Of a stretch of DNA of 64,000 nucleotides, positions 32,621 to 45,374 are shown one piece after another; the stretch's first letter is position 1, and each line of letters opens with the position of its first letter. This DNA is from Roseisolibacter agri. GTDB taxonomy: Bacteria > Gemmatimonadota > Gemmatimonadetes > Gemmatimonadales > Gemmatimonadaceae. A program made the translations under genes and the position numbers. The notes below the pieces were generated by a model, which searched no databases, was not told the DNA's origin, and worked only from the letters and a program-made list of their open reading frames with translations. The DNA lies in assembly GCF_030159095.1 (NCBI RefSeq), contig NZ_BRXS01000005.1, positions 372,001 to 436,000 of the forward strand, read 5' to 3'.

Positions 32621-35329
32621 ATGCGACTGGTCCACGCGGCGCGCGCGCGCCTGCGCCTCCTCTTCGCCCGGCGCGACGCGGAGTCGCGCATGCGCGAGGA
32701 GTTCCGCTTCCACCTCGACATGGAGGCCGAGCGGCTCGTGCGCGAGGAGGGGCTCACGCCGCCGGAGGCGCGGCGCCGGGCGGTGATCGCCTTCGGCCTC
32801 GCCGCGCAGCACGAGGACGCGATGCGGGACGGGCGGGGCCTCGCCTGGCTCGGTGGCCTCGCGCTCGACCTGAGGCTCGGGGGGCGGATGCTGGTGAAGT
32901 ACCCGGGGCTGACGGCCGTCGGCGGGCTCGCCATGGCGTTCGCCATCTGGGTGGCCGCGGGCGCGTTCGAGTTCACCGGCCAGGTGCTCTTCCCGCGGCT
33001 CCCGCTCCCCGATGCCGACCGCGTGGTGGCGCTCGAGCGCTGGGACGCGGCCGCGGGGCGCGCCCAGCCGCAGGCGCTGCACGACTTCGCCGCCTGGCGC
33101 TCCGATCTGAGGTCGGTCACCGAGCTCGGGGCGTACCGGCTGGCGCAGCGCAACCTCATTACCGCCGACGGCGAGTCGCTGCCGACGGAGGTGGCGGAGA
33201 TCAGCGCCGCGGCCTTCCGCGTCGCGCGCGCCCGCCCGCTCCTCGGCCGCGCGCTGAGCGAGGCCGACGAGCGGCCCGACGCGCCGGCCGTCGCCGTGAT
33301 CGGGCACGACGTGTGGCGCGCGCGCTTCGGCGCGGACTCCGGCGTCGTGGGGCGCGAGGTGCGGCTCGGGCGGACGCCGACCACCGTGGTGGGCGTGATG
33401 CCGGAAGGGTTCGCGTTCCCGGTGGCGCAGAGCCTGTGGGTGCCGCTCCGCCTGTCGCCGCTCGACTACCCGCGCGGTGCGGGCCCCGCCATCACGATCT
33501 TCGGGCGGCTCGCCCGCGGCGCGACGCTGGACGAGGCGCAGGCGGAGCTGACGACGTGGGGGCGACGCGCCGCCGCCGACTTCCCGGGCACGCACCGGCA
33601 CCTGCGTCCGCGGGTGATGCCGTACGCGCAGTCGGTCGCCCTCGTCGACGGGTCGGCGCTGCTCGTGACGAAGTCGAGCTACGTCTTCTTCGTCATGCTG
33701 GTCGTGCTGATCTGCGGGAACGTCGCGCTGCTCATGTTCGCGCGGGCGGCGACGCGCGAGGGGGAGATCGCCGTCCGCAACTCGCTCGGCGCGACCCGCC
33801 GGCGGATCGTCGCGCAGCTCTTCGCCGAGGCGCTCGTCCTCGGCGGCGTCGCGGCGGCGGTGGGGCTCGGAGCCGCCGGCCTCGGTGTGCGCCTGCTCGT
33901 CCGCGCCTTCGAAGCGCACTCGGGCCGCCTCCCGTTCTGGTTCCACGCGGGCCTGTCGCCGTGGACGGTGCTCTACGCCGTGCTGCTGACGGTGCTCGGC
34001 GCGGCGATCGCCGGCGTGCTGCCGGGGCTCAAGGTGACGCGGGGGCTGCAGGCGCGGCTGCGCCAGACGGCCGCGGGGGCGGGGGGCCTGAGGTTCGGCG
34101 GGATCTGGACGGCGGTGATCGTCGCGCAGATCGCGGTCACCCTCGGCTTCCCCGTGGTCGCCTTCAGCGTCTACGGCGGCGTGAGGGGAGCCCGCACGAT
34201 GGTGGCCGACTTCCCGGCGGCGGAGTTCCTCTCCGCGCGCATCGCGCTCGACCGGGAGGCCTCGCCGGGCGCGGACACGTCGCTCGCCGCGTTCGTCGCG
34301 CGCCGGCGGGCGACCGCGCGCGAGCTGGAGCGGCGGCTGCACGCGGAGCCGGGGGTCGTCGGGGTCACGTTCGCCGAGCGGCTGCCGCGGATGCACCACC
34401 TGCCCCACTGGATCGAGGTGGACTCCGGCGGCGCGGCGCCGCAGGACCCGAGATTCCCGGGCGGCTACCGGACGAGCTCCGCGGCCGTCGACGCGGACTA
34501 CTTCGACGTGCTGGGCGTGCCGGTGCGCGCCGGTCGCGCGTTCCACGCCGGGGACCTCGCGCCCGGCTCCCGCGTCGTCATCGTGAACGAGTCGTTCGTC
34601 CGGCTCGTGCTCGGCGGACGCAACCCGATCGGCCGGCACCTCCGCTATGATTGGCGGAACGACGAGAGCGGGCCGCTCTCGGAGAGCGCTGGGCCGGCCC
34701 CGTGGTACGAGATCGTCGGCGTCGTCCCCGACCTCGGGATGTCGGCGGCGGCGGACCCGAAGGTCGCGGGCTTCTACCACCCGCTCGCGGCGGACGTCGT
34801 CGTGCCGCTCCACGTCGCGGTGCGCGTGCGCGGGGGCGACGCGGCGGCGTTCGCCCCGCGGCTGCGCGCCGTCGCCGCGGCGGTGGACCCCACGCTGCGC
34901 GTCGACGACGTCGCCCGCATGGACACCCTCAGCGACGCCGGGATCGCGTTCTCCATGTTCTGGGTCCGGCTCCTCGGTGTCGTGAGCGCGGTGGCGATGC
35001 TCCTCTCCATGGCGGGGATCTACGCGGTGATGGCGTTCACGGTGGCGCGGCGCACGCGCGAGATCGGGATCCGCGTCGCCCTCGGTGCGAGTCGGCGGCG
35101 CCTCGTCGCCTCGGTGTTCGCGCGGCCGCTGGCGCAGGTGGCGCTCGGCGTCGTCGCCGGGGGCGTGCTCACCGTGCTGCTGCGCGATGTCGAGGAGGCG
35201 ACCCCCGCCGCCCTCGCGGGAGCGCTGGCGTACTCGGTGTTCATGCTCGGCGTGTGCCTGCTCGCCTGCATCGTCCCCACGCGGCGCGCGCTCCGGGTGG
35301 AGCCGACCGTGGCGATGCGGGTCGACTAG
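32621..35329 (+). CDS. ADOP-type (MacB/FtsX) ABC permease
   Basis: The 902-residue protein starts at ATG 32621. An N-terminal cytosolic part ([31 protein letters not shown]) is typical of Acidobacterial duplicated orphan permeases. A membrane helix ([17 protein letters not shown]), a MacB-like periplasmic domain, and three FtsX helices ([63 protein letters not shown]) make up the first half. The second half repeats this plan and ends with [37 protein letters not shown]. No ATPase gene is adjacent, so it is an orphan. The preceding PadR gene probably controls it. Confidence 0.9.
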   Translation: MRLVHAARARLRLLFARRDAESRMREEFRFHLDMEAERLVREEGLTPPEARRRAVIAFGLAAQHEDAMRDGRGLAWLGGLALDLRLGGRMLVKYPGLTAVGGLAMAFAIWVAAGAFEFTGQVLFPRLPLPDADRVVALERWDAAAGRAQPQALHDFAAWRSDLRSVTELGAYRLAQRNLITADGESLPTEVAEISAAAFRVARARPLLGRALSEADERPDAPAVAVIGHDVWRARFGADSGVVGREVRLGRTPTTVVGVMPEGFAFPVAQSLWVPLRLSPLDYPRGAGPAITIFGRLARGATLDEAQAELTTWGRRAAADFPGTHRHLRPRVMPYAQSVALVDGSALLVTKSSYVFFVMLVVLICGNVALLMFARAATREGEIAVRNSLGATRRRIVAQLFAEALVLGGVAAAVGLGAAGLGVRLLVRAFEAHSGRLPFWFHAGLSPWTVLYAVLLTVLGAAIAGVLPGLKVTRGLQARLRQTAAGAGGLRFGGIWTAVIVAQIAVTLGFPVVAFSVYGGVRGARTMVADFPAAEFLSARIALDREASPGADTSLAAFVARRRATARELERRLHAEPGVVGVTFAERLPRMHHLPHWIEVDSGGAAPQDPRFPGGYRTSSAAVDADYFDVLGVPVRAGRAFHAGDLAPGSRVVIVNESFVRLVLGGRNPIGRHLRYDWRNDESGPLSESAGPAPWYEIVGVVPDLGMSAAADPKVAGFYHPLAADVVVPLHVAVRVRGGDAAAFAPRLRAVAAAVDPTLRVDDVARMDTLSDAGIAFSMFWVRLLGVVSAVAMLLSMAGIYAVMAFTVARRTREIGIRVALGASRRRLVASVFARPLAQVALGVVAGGVLTVLLRDVEEATPAALAGALAYSVFMLGVCLLACIVPTRRALRVEPTVAMRVD

Positions 35330-35486
35330 GTCGACCCGTCATCGCCGGCACCTTCGCGCACCGCATCGGGGAGCCGTCCGGCCGCGCGCGCGACGCGCCC
35401 GGGCTCGCCCGCGGCACACCCGGTGCACTCGGGACGAGCTCCGCCGCCGACCGCCCTCGCCCGCGCCGCATGCCACGCCGCCCCCG

Positions 35487-37866
35487 GTGACCGCCAGTCC
35501 CGCGCTCGACCTGGACGACTTCCCGGCGCTCTTCGCCGCGGCGCCGGCGGCGCTGCTGGTCCTGCGGCCCGACGCGCCCGTCTTCACGATCGTGGGGGCG
35601 ACCGACGCGTACTTGCAGGCCACGCTGCAGTCGCGCGACGCCCTGGTGGGGCGCTCGGTGTTCGAGGCGCTCCCCGACGCGAACCCGGGCAACCTGGCCC
35701 CCACGGGCGTGGCCAACCTCCGCGCCCGCTCGACGCGGTGCTCCGCACCGGCGCGCCGCACGCGATGCCGGTCCAGCGCTACGACGTGCGCCGCCCCGAC
35801 GGGGCGTGGGAGGAACGCCACTGGGCGCCGCGGAACAGCCCGGTCGTCGGGCGGGACGGCGCGGTGCGCTACCTGGTGCACTACGTCGAGGACGTGACGG
35901 AGCGCGTGCACGCGGAGGCCGAGCGCGCGCGGCTCGTCGCCGCGCTGGCCGCCGAGCGGGGGCAGCTCCGCGCCGCGCTCCTGCAGGCGATGACGCCGAT
36001 GGCGCTGCTCGTGGGCCCCGAGCACCGGCTGGAGCTCGTCAACGATGCGTACAAGCGCGTGAGCGGCGGGCGCGACGTCACCGGCCTCACGTACCGTGAG
36101 GCGTTCCCGGAGCTCGAGGGCCAGCCGTTCTTCGACATCCAGGACCGCGTCTACGCCACCGGCGAGCCGTGGGCCGCGACGGCCGTCCCGGTGCGCTACG
36201 ACCGGCTGGGCGCCGGCCTGGAGGACGCCTACTTCGACCTGCGCTACGAGCCGGTGCGCGACGCCGAGGGGCGCGTGTTCGCACTGCTCAGCTACGGCGT
36301 GGACGTGACCGAGCAGACGCGCGCCCATCTGGCCGCCGAGCGCGAGCGCCAGCGGCTGGCGGCCGTGCTCGAGCACCTGCCCGTGGGCGTGACGTTCGCG
36401 GAGGCCCCGGCCGGCCGGCACTCCGTGAGCAACCCGGCCGCGGTCGCGATCTGGGGCGTGGTCCCCGCGTCGCCGGAGGTCGCCGCGTACAGCCGCGACT
36501 TCGTCGGATTCCGGCCCGGCCCGGGCGCGCCCGGCTCCCCCGAGGAGGCGGCGCGGCGGATCGCGAGCCACGAGTGGCCGCTCGCGCGCGCGCTGGCCCA
36601 GGGCGAGGTGGTGCAGGACGAGCTGGTCGAGATCGAGCGCCCGGACGGGGCGCGCCGGCTGGTGAGCCTGAGCGCGGCGCCGGTGCGCGACGCCGACGGG
36701 CGGGTGGACGGCGCGCTCGTCACCTCGGTGGACGTGACCGAGCGCGAGCGGCTCCTCGCGGAGAGCGAGGCCGCGCGCGCGCGGGTGACGGCGGTGCTCG
36801 AGAGCATCGGCGACGCCTTCTACGCCGTCGACGCCGAGTTCCGCTTCACGTACGTGAACCGGCGGGCCGAGGCGCTCTGGCAGCGCTGCCGGGAGGACCT
36901 GATCGGCCGGCACTACTGGAGCGAGTTCCCCGCCGCCGTGGGGAGCGAGAGCTACCGGATGCACCACCAGGTCATGTCGGAGCGCCGGCCGGTGCACTAC
37001 GAGACGATCTCGCCGCTCACCGACCTCTGGATCGACGTGAGCATCTATCCCGAGGCCGGTGGCGGGCTCGCGTGCTATTTCCGCGACATCACGGCTCGCA
37101 AGACGGCGGAGGCGGCGCGCGAGGCGGCCGTCGCACGCGCGGAGGGGGCGCGGGCGGAGGCGGAGCAGGCGAACCGCGGCAAGAGCGAGTTCCTGGCGGT
37201 GATGTCGCACGAGCTGCGCACGCCGCTGAACGCGATCGGCGGCTACGCGGAGCTCATCGAGCTCGGGATCCACGGGCCGGTCACCGAGGCGCAGCGCACG
37301 GCCCTCGCGCGCATCCAGCAGAGCCAGCGCCACCTGCTCGGGCTCATCGCCGGGGTGCTCGACTACTCGCGCGTCGAGGCCGGCGCGGTGACGTACCGGC
37401 TGGCCGACGTGCCGGTGGGCGAGGCCGTCGCGGAAGCGGAGGCGCTCGTCGCCCCGCAGCTCCGGGCCAAGGGGCTCGGCTACGCGTGGTCGGGCGCGCC
37501 GCCGGAGCTGCACATGCGCGCCGACCGCGAGAAGCTGCAGCAGATCCTGCTCAACCTGCTCGGCAACGCCGTGAAGTTCACGCGGCCGCGCGACGGCGTG
37601 CCGGGGCGCATCGAGGTGGCGTGCACGGTCGACGAGGAGCGGGTGCACCTGCACGTGCGCGATACCGGCGTGGGCATCGCGCCCGAGCAGCTCGAGCGCA
37701 TCTTCGAGCCGTTCGTCCAGGCCGACCAGCGCCTCACGCGCGCGCAGGAAGGGGTGGGGCTCGGTCTCGCCATCAGCCGCGACCTCGCACGCGGCATGGG
37801 GGGCGACCTGACCGCCGCGAGCGTCCCTGGCGTGGGGAGCACCTTCAGCCTCACGCTGCCGCGCGC

Positions 37867-37870
<4 letters not shown>
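35487..37870 (+). CDS. Multi-PAS sensor histidine kinase with a frameshift in its first PAS domain
   Basis: The start is GTG 35487 ([20 protein letters not shown]). The first PAS domain reads normally to TGVANLRA, ending at 35726. Its continuation, [19 protein letters not shown], is in a different frame from 35729, with only CG between. Compared with the kinase at 17304 (NLRASLHEVLRT), one base is missing. From 35729 to 37870 the frame is intact: the rest of PAS1, two or three further PAS-like domains ([41 protein letters not shown]), HisKA ([15 protein letters not shown]) and HATPase ([37 protein letters not shown]). The cause may be a real mutation or a sequencing error. The 3' end overlaps the convergent kinase by 4 bases. 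Confidence 0.85.
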
Positions 37871-40602
<2,732 letters not shown>

Positions 40603-40674
40603 CGAGGCCGAACGTACTTCATCCGCCGTGCCCTGACGGCGACCCCGCGCTTGGCCCCGCGTCGGCCGCCCGAG

Positions 40675-41814
40675 CTATCGGGCGACGTGCGCCCGCGCGG
40701 CGCGGCTGCCGGGCTCGCCAGCCCGCGACATCGCCGGGTCGATCTCGTCCATGTCGTACAGCATGGCCGGCGCGAGCGTCGCGACGTGCCCGTCCCACTC
40801 CCGGCGCAGCGCCACGTACGACTCCGCGCCGCCCCGCTCGTCGGCGACCGTCGCGATGCCCGCCTGCCGGAGCCGCCGCACCGCGGCCGCCTGCCGCCGA
40901 CGCCACCGCTCCTGCGTGCGCTCGTCGGGCTGCGGCTCGCCACTCGGCGCGTCGTGCGTCACGAAGTTCTCCTCGAGCGACGTGAGGAGCATCAGCGACA
41001 CGCGTCGGAGCTGGGCCACGGCGGCCGATCGCGGGAGCCACCCGTACTCGTCGTCGCTCAGCGCGCTCCCGATCAGCGTCGTCGTGTCCAGCGCGAGCAG
41101 GGTGATGCGCGACGCCGAGTAGTACGGCTCGCTGAAGCGGAAGTAGAAGAGCACCGGGTAGTGATGGTGCGCCTCCTTCACCTCGGTGAGCTGCGTCGCC
41201 ACCTCCGACAGGTTGTTGTACCCGCCGCTGAACTGCCCGTCGGGTCCGAGCCGCGCCAGCAGCTCCGCGGCGTCGGCCGACTCGCCGGACTGCGCGTGGA
41301 GCTGCAGCCCGAGCGCGTTGCGACGCTGCAGCGCGCTGTACACCTGCATGAGATACGTCAGCGTCAGCGAGACCACCGACGTGCCGACGAGCGAGAGGAA
41401 CAGGTAGACGAGCCGCCACCCGCTCGTCTGCGGCGAGAACTCGCTCGACCCGGTGATCGCCAGGCTGGTCCCGCCGGCGTAGAGGGCGGCCACGAAGTCC
41501 GTCGGCGTCGGCCCCTCGGAGACGCGGACGCCCGTGCCGAGCGCGGGATGGATGAGGAGCGCCGCGCCGAGCGTCAGCCCGAGCGTCCAGACGGTGAGGA
41601 ACGCGACCAGGATGATCGGCCCGCAGAACGAGAGCACCGCGCCGCGTCGGCGGCCGAACGGCGCCGCGATTCCGCGCATCGTGCGCCAGATGAGCCGCGC
41701 GATCCACGGGCTGACGATGCCGGTCCCGATCCGGGCGTAGAGCACGGTCAGGAAGACGTCGAGCAGGAAGACGAGCGTGACGACGACGCCGAGCGCCTGT
41801 TCCAGGAGTGCCAT
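40675..41814 (-). CDS. Channel-like integral membrane protein
   Basis: The protein has about 379 residues starting at ATG 41814 (a GTG lies one codon upstream). Membrane helices are seen at ALGVVVTLVFLLDVFLTVLY, PIILVAFLTVWTLGLTLGAALLI and LVYLFLSLVGTSVVSLTLTYLMQVY. Between the last two lies a pore-loop-like stretch, FVAALYAGGTSLAITGSSEFSP. This resembles the ion-channel fold of bacterial two-TM K+ channels but lacks a TVGYG filter. The C-terminal half is cytosolic and helical. Family assignment is by general layout only. A TTCCCGG direct-repeat motif lies upstream in the same orientation, at 41981-41962. Confidence 0.7.
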   Translation of the reverse strand: MALLEQALGVVVTLVFLLDVFLTVLYARIGTGIVSPWIARLIWRTMRGIAAPFGRRRGAVLSFCGPIILVAFLTVWTLGLTLGAALLIHPALGTGVRVSEGPTPTDFVAALYAGGTSLAITGSSEFSPQTSGWRLVYLFLSLVGTSVVSLTLTYLMQVYSALQRRNALGLQLHAQSGESADAAELLARLGPDGQFSGGYNNLSEVATQLTEVKEAHHHYPVLFYFRFSEPYYSASRITLLALDTTTLIGSALSDDEYGWLPRSAAVAQLRRVSLMLLTSLEENFVTHDAPSGEPQPDERTQERWRRRQAAAVRRLRQAGIATVADERGGAESYVALRREWDGHVATLAPAMLYDMDEIDPAMSRAGEPGSRAARAHVAR

Positions 41815-41961
41815 CACGCCCGCCTGCTCCGCGGCGTCTCGCGCCGGCCCGCGTGCCGGACCGGGTGTCGTCGTTCGTCGCGCGTCTGGCGCATCCGAGA
41901 TCCTCCGGGCGTCCGTGCATCGAGTCGAACGCCCGGCACGCTAGCGGGCGGGCGCGGCACA

Positions 41962-41981
41962 CGGTGCCGGGAATCCGGGAA
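41962..41981 (-). promoter_or_regulatory. TTCCCGG direct-repeat motif, copy A
   Basis: On the minus strand this reads TTCCCGG-A-TTCCCGG-CACCG, a heptamer repeated with 8-base phasing and a short tail. It points toward the channel-like gene, about 150 bases upstream of its start. Three related copies occur at 42032, 45197 and 52452. Confidence 0.5.
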
Positions 41982-42011
41982 GCGGCGCCTCCACGTTGCC
42001 CGGCACGGACC

Positions 42012-42031
42012 GTCGCGGCGATCGCCGCGAC
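42012..42031. promoter_or_regulatory. Perfect 20-bp palindrome upstream of a response regulator
   Basis: GTCGCGGCGATCGCCGCGAC is its own reverse complement. It directly abuts motif copy B (42032-42051) in the 337-bp gap between the channel-like gene and the response regulator. CCGGTAG (42043-42049) and CTACCGG (42074-42080) form a further inverted pair. The remainder of the gap shows no gene. Confidence 0.45.
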
Positions 42032-42051
42032 TTCGCGGTTCCCCGGTAGCG
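42032..42051 (+). promoter_or_regulatory. TTCCCGG direct-repeat motif, copy B
   Basis: TTCGCGG-T-TCCCCGG-TAGCG on the plus strand, about 100 bases before the response regulator start at 42152 and pointing toward it. It differs from copies A and D at a few positions but keeps the 8-base phasing. Confidence 0.5.
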
Positions 42052-42151
42052 ACGCCGCGGGCCGCCGTCGATACTACCGGCGACGGACGCTCGGGCCGTG
42101 GTCGAGCACGGGTCGGCCGGGGCCGGGCGCGAGACTCGGAGTGGCGCTGTC

Positions 42152-42916
42152 ATGACCACGCACAGACGGGAAGCCGGAGGCGGCGATTCGCCGCGCGTCC
42201 TGGCGCAGCTGGGGGCGGCCCTCGCGGCGCGCTCGTACGCGGTTCGCGGGGTCCCCGTCCGCGACGAGACCATCCGCGTGATCCTCGTCGACGACCACAC
42301 GCTGATCCGCGAGGGGGTGCGCGTGCTGCTCCAGTCGGCCCCCGACATCGCCGTCGTCGGGGAGGCGGAGAACGGCGCCGCCGCGCTGGAGCTCGCCCGG
42401 CGCGCCGTGCCCGACGTGGTCGTCCTCGACCTCGACATGCCGGGCGCCGACGGCGAATCGGTGCTCGCGGCGCTGCGGAGCCAGCTGCCGGAGGTGCGCG
42501 TCCTGATCCTCACGATGTATCCCGAGCAGACGCGGCTCGTGCCGCTGCTGGCGGGCGGGGCGCGGGGCTACCTCACCAAGGCGGCGGCGTCGCGCGAGCT
42601 CGTGGAGGCCATCCGCGTCGTCGCCAGCGGCGACGTGTACGTGCGACCCGCGGTCGCGCGGCTGCTGGCCACGGCGGTGGCGCCGAAGGGCGCGGCCACG
42701 TCGGCGCGCGACCGGTTCCGGGCGCTGAGCGACCGCGAGGCGACGGTGCTCCGCCTCGTCGCCGAGGGGTACAGCGGCGCCGAGATCGCGCGCCAGCTCG
42801 ACGTGAGCACCAAGACCGTGGATGCGTACAAGCATCGCATCCACGACAAGCTCGGGCTGCAGCATCGCACGGAGTACGTGCGGTTCGCGATCGAGGCGGA
42901 GATCCTCGGCGCGTAG
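42152..42916 (+). CDS. NarL/FixJ-family response regulator
   Basis: The 254-residue protein starts at ATG 42152, with GGAG about 10 bases upstream. An N-terminal extension of about 40 residues precedes the receiver domain (ILVDDHTLIREGVRVLL, phosphoacceptor Asp93 in VVVLDLDMPGADG, Lys in GYLTKAAASRELV). A LuxR-type HTH follows: LSDREATVLRLVAEGYSGAEIARQLDVSTKTVDAYKHRIHDKLGL. It converges with a PAS-GAF-PAS kinase 17 bp away. The two genes carry the same direct-repeat motif (copies B and C) in their upstream regions, which supports their being one two-component system despite opposite strands. Confidence 0.9.
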   Translation: MTTHRREAGGGDSPRVLAQLGAALAARSYAVRGVPVRDETIRVILVDDHTLIREGVRVLLQSAPDIAVVGEAENGAAALELARRAVPDVVVLDLDMPGADGESVLAALRSQLPEVRVLILTMYPEQTRLVPLLAGGARGYLTKAAASRELVEAIRVVASGDVYVRPAVARLLATAVAPKGAATSARDRFRALSDREATVLRLVAEGYSGAEIARQLDVSTKTVDAYKHRIHDKLGLQHRTEYVRFAIEAEILGA

Positions 42917-42933
42917 CGGACGGTCGGCCGCCC

Positions 42934-45003
42934 TCACGGCGGTCGGCGCTCGGGCAGGATCGCGCCGGGCAGCACGAGCCGCACCGCGGTGCCCGCGCCC
43001 GGCGTCGACGTGATCGACAGCTCCCCGCCGGCCGCCGTCACCAGCCCGTGCACCAGCGCCAGTCCGAGGCCGGTGGAGAGGCCCCGCGGCTTGGTGCTGA
43101 AGTACGGCTCGGCGCACCGATGGAGGACGTCGGCCGTCATGCCCGGCCCGTCGTCGGTGACGTCGATCGCCACCGTCGACGGGCGCGGGCCGGACTCCAC
43201 GCGGACGCCGACATGGCCGGCGCCGCGCTCGCGCAGCGCGTCCGCCGCGTTCTGCACCACGTTGAACACCGCCTGCGTCAGCCCGGCGCGGCCCATCGAC
43301 ACCCAGCTCTCCGTGGGCGGGATGGTCCCCTCGAACGCGACGTCGCGCGGCAGCACGTTCTTCAGCAGCCGGCTGATGTCCTTCCACCAGGCCCCGAGCT
43401 CCGTGGGCTCGGTGAGCCGCGTGTCCCCCGGGTCGGTCGCGAGGAGCCGCAGGCCGCCCGACAGCCGCTGGAGGTACTCCACGCAGCTCGCGATGCCGAC
43501 GACCTGCTCGCGCAGCTCGGCCGGCAGCGCCGCGCGCTCCAGCAGCTGGAGGCGCGCCTCCAGCGGGAGCAGCAGGTTGCCGAGGTCGTGCCCGAGCCCC
43601 GCGGCGAGCGTGCCGAGCGACGCCATGCGCTCCGAGGCGCGCAGCCGCTCGGTCGCCCGCTGCAGCGCGTCGGTGCGCTCGCTCACGAGACGCTCGAGGC
43701 GCTCGCCCCGGTGCGCGAGCGCATCCTGGGCGAGCTTCATCCGCGTCACGTCGCGCAGCACGATGCTGGCGCCGAGCGGCCGCCCGGCGGCGTCGCGCAG
43801 CGCCGTCGCGGCTCCCATCGCGAAGAACCGGCGGCCGCCGTCGGCGACCATCCAGCGCTCGTCCTGGACGGCGCGTCCGCGGCCGATCCGCCGCCGGTAC
43901 GTCCGCGGCACGCCGGAGGCGCGGTCCTCCGGCGTGAACAGCGCGGCCAGGTCGAGGCCCACGAAGTCGTCGCGCGCGTAGCCGAGCACGTGGTGACAGC
44001 CCTCGTTCCACGTCGTGATCACGCCGCGCGCGTCGGTGGAGAAGATGGCGTACTCGCGCACCTGGGAGACGAGCGCGCGGTAGCGCTCCTCGCTCACGCG
44101 GACGGCGTCCTCGGCCTGCGTGCGCTCGATCCAGTCCGCGGCCTGGCGTGCCAGCAGGTCGACGACGCGGAGGTGGTGCTCCGCCGGGCGGCCGCGCTGG
44201 CGATAGTGCGTGGAGAGCACGCCGACGAGACGCCCGGAGCGCGCGATCAGCGGCGTCGACTGCACGGCGCGCACGCCGGCCACGAGCTTGACGTCGCGCG
44301 CGAGCGTGCCCGTGTAGAGCGGGCTCTCCGCGACGTCCTCCACCACCACGCGCTCGCCGGTCCGTGCCGCCTCCGTGGAGGCGGCGCGCACGCCGCGCAG
44401 GTGCCGGAAGCGCTCCCGGAAGCCCGCGTCGAAGCCGCGGCTCGCGACCATCGTGAGTCCCGCGCCGTCGGCGTCCAGGAGCTGGATGAGGCCGCGCTCC
44501 GCGCCGGTGATCGTGATCGCGGCGTCGATGATCTCCTCGAGCAGCGGCGTCCCGCCCTCGGCGCCGACGAGGCGCGTGCTCACCTCCTGGAGCCGCGCCA
44601 TCGCCGTCAGCTCCGCGGCGAGCGCCCGCTCGCTCGCGCGCAGCGCCTCCTCCGCGCGCACGCGCTCGGTGATGTCCTGGACCATGCACAGCAGCGCGAC
44701 GATCGCGCCGTCCGCGCCGCGCAGCGGCGTGTTGTGCCACTCGCAGACGATGGTGCGGCCGTCCCGCGTGACGTTCTCGTTGACCGAGTGCGCCGCCATG
44801 TCGCCGGCCGCGAGGCGGTGCAGGATCGCGTCGAGCGACGGGTGGGCGCCGCGCGGAAGCAGCACCGCGGGCCCGTCCTGGCCGAGGACGTCCTCGCGTC
44901 GATGGCCGAAGATCGCTTCCGCCGCGGGGTTCCAGTCGACGATGCGATGCGCCGCGTCGAGGACGATGCAGCCGAGCGGCATGCGCTCGAACTGGAGGCG
45001 CAT
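42934..45003 (-). CDS. PAS-GAF-PAS sensor histidine kinase
   Basis: With the start taken at ATG 45003 (MRLQFERMPLGCIVLD) the protein has 689 residues. The frame is open to 45339, but the upstream stretch looks non-coding. A PAS domain (IVLDAAHRIVDWNPAAEAIFGH) is followed by a GAF domain (LEEIIDAAITITGAERGLIQLL, VVVEDVAESPLYTG, LVGVLSTHYRQRGRP). A second PAS follows (YAIFSTDARGVITTWNEGCHHVLGY), then a histidine-box region (LGTLAAGLGHDLGNLLLPLEAR) and HATPase (VFNVVQNAADALRERG, DDGPGMTADV, STGLGLALVHGLV). It is probably the partner of the convergent regulator at 42152. Confidence 0.88.
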   Translation of the reverse strand: MRLQFERMPLGCIVLDAAHRIVDWNPAAEAIFGHRREDVLGQDGPAVLLPRGAHPSLDAILHRLAAGDMAAHSVNENVTRDGRTIVCEWHNTPLRGADGAIVALLCMVQDITERVRAEEALRASERALAAELTAMARLQEVSTRLVGAEGGTPLLEEIIDAAITITGAERGLIQLLDADGAGLTMVASRGFDAGFRERFRHLRGVRAASTEAARTGERVVVEDVAESPLYTGTLARDVKLVAGVRAVQSTPLIARSGRLVGVLSTHYRQRGRPAEHHLRVVDLLARQAADWIERTQAEDAVRVSEERYRALVSQVREYAIFSTDARGVITTWNEGCHHVLGYARDDFVGLDLAALFTPEDRASGVPRTYRRRIGRGRAVQDERWMVADGGRRFFAMGAATALRDAAGRPLGASIVLRDVTRMKLAQDALAHRGERLERLVSERTDALQRATERLRASERMASLGTLAAGLGHDLGNLLLPLEARLQLLERAALPAELREQVVGIASCVEYLQRLSGGLRLLATDPGDTRLTEPTELGAWWKDISRLLKNVLPRDVAFEGTIPPTESWVSMGRAGLTQAVFNVVQNAADALRERGAGHVGVRVESGPRPSTVAIDVTDDGPGMTADVLHRCAEPYFSTKPRGLSTGLGLALVHGLVTAAGGELSITSTPGAGTAVRLVLPGAILPERRPP

Positions 45004-45118
45004 CCGGAGCGCCAGCTCGCCGTCGCCCGGGCGGATGGCATGCCGAGCAGCATCGGCTGCGTGATGGACGATGGCGGCCTCCGCGTCGATGATCGGGTGC
45101 GCGGCAGTCTCATGGGTC

Positions 45119-45131
45119 CCCAACAGTTGGG
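45119..45131. repeat. CCCAAC-A-GTTGGG palindrome in a gene-poor gap
   Basis: A 13-bp palindrome in the 371-bp gap (45004-45374) between the kinase and the DJ-1 gene. Direct CATGGG copies flank it at 45111-45116 and 45134-45139. The same CCCAAC/GTTGGG half-sites form the outer arms near 6931-6988. The gap also holds motif copy C and a 10-bp tandem repeat; no gene is seen in it. Confidence 0.35.
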
Positions 45132-45196
45132 AGCATGGGACGTGATCGGGCGCCGCGCAATGCGGCGCGGCGCATCTCGCGCGCCCGCGCCACGAG

Positions 45197-45216
45197 CGCT
45201 GTCGGGGAACCACGAA
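45197..45216 (-). promoter_or_regulatory. TTCCCGG direct-repeat motif, copy C
   Basis: On the minus strand this reads TTCGTGG-T-TCCCCGA-CAGCG, pointing toward the PAS-GAF-PAS kinase about 195 bases downstream. It is closest to copy B, which precedes that kinase's likely partner regulator. Confidence 0.5.
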
Positions 45217-45335
45217 CTTGGCGGTTCGCGGTCGTCCGGCAGCGCGCGCGCGGGCGTGCGGATAGCCTCCCGGAGCGAAGCGGTGCTGTGGTGTGTCGCC
45301 GTGCGCGAGTGCGACCGCCCGACGCAGACGACGCC

Positions 45336-45360
45336 GCATCAGGATGCATCAGGATGCATC
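45336..45360. repeat. 10-bp tandem repeat before the DJ-1 gene
   Basis: GCATCAGGAT occurs twice in tandem (45336-45345, 45346-45355) followed by a partial third copy GCATC (45356-45360). The array ends just before the ribosome binding site of the DJ-1-like gene at 45375, so it lies in the leader or promoter. Confidence 0.5.
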
Positions 45361-45374
45361 GGGAGGGCTACGCC

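Noticed and set aside
42921-42946. Bidirectional terminator between the convergent regulator and kinase.
   Set aside because: Only a 5-bp stem is present, partly inside the kinase's last codons.
45198-45240. GGAAC-type ECF or EcfG promoter reading of the TTCCCGG motif (reverse strand GGGGAACC).
   Set aside because: No consistent -10 element was found at 16-17 bases, and the four copies agree better as a forward direct repeat aimed at the downstream genes.
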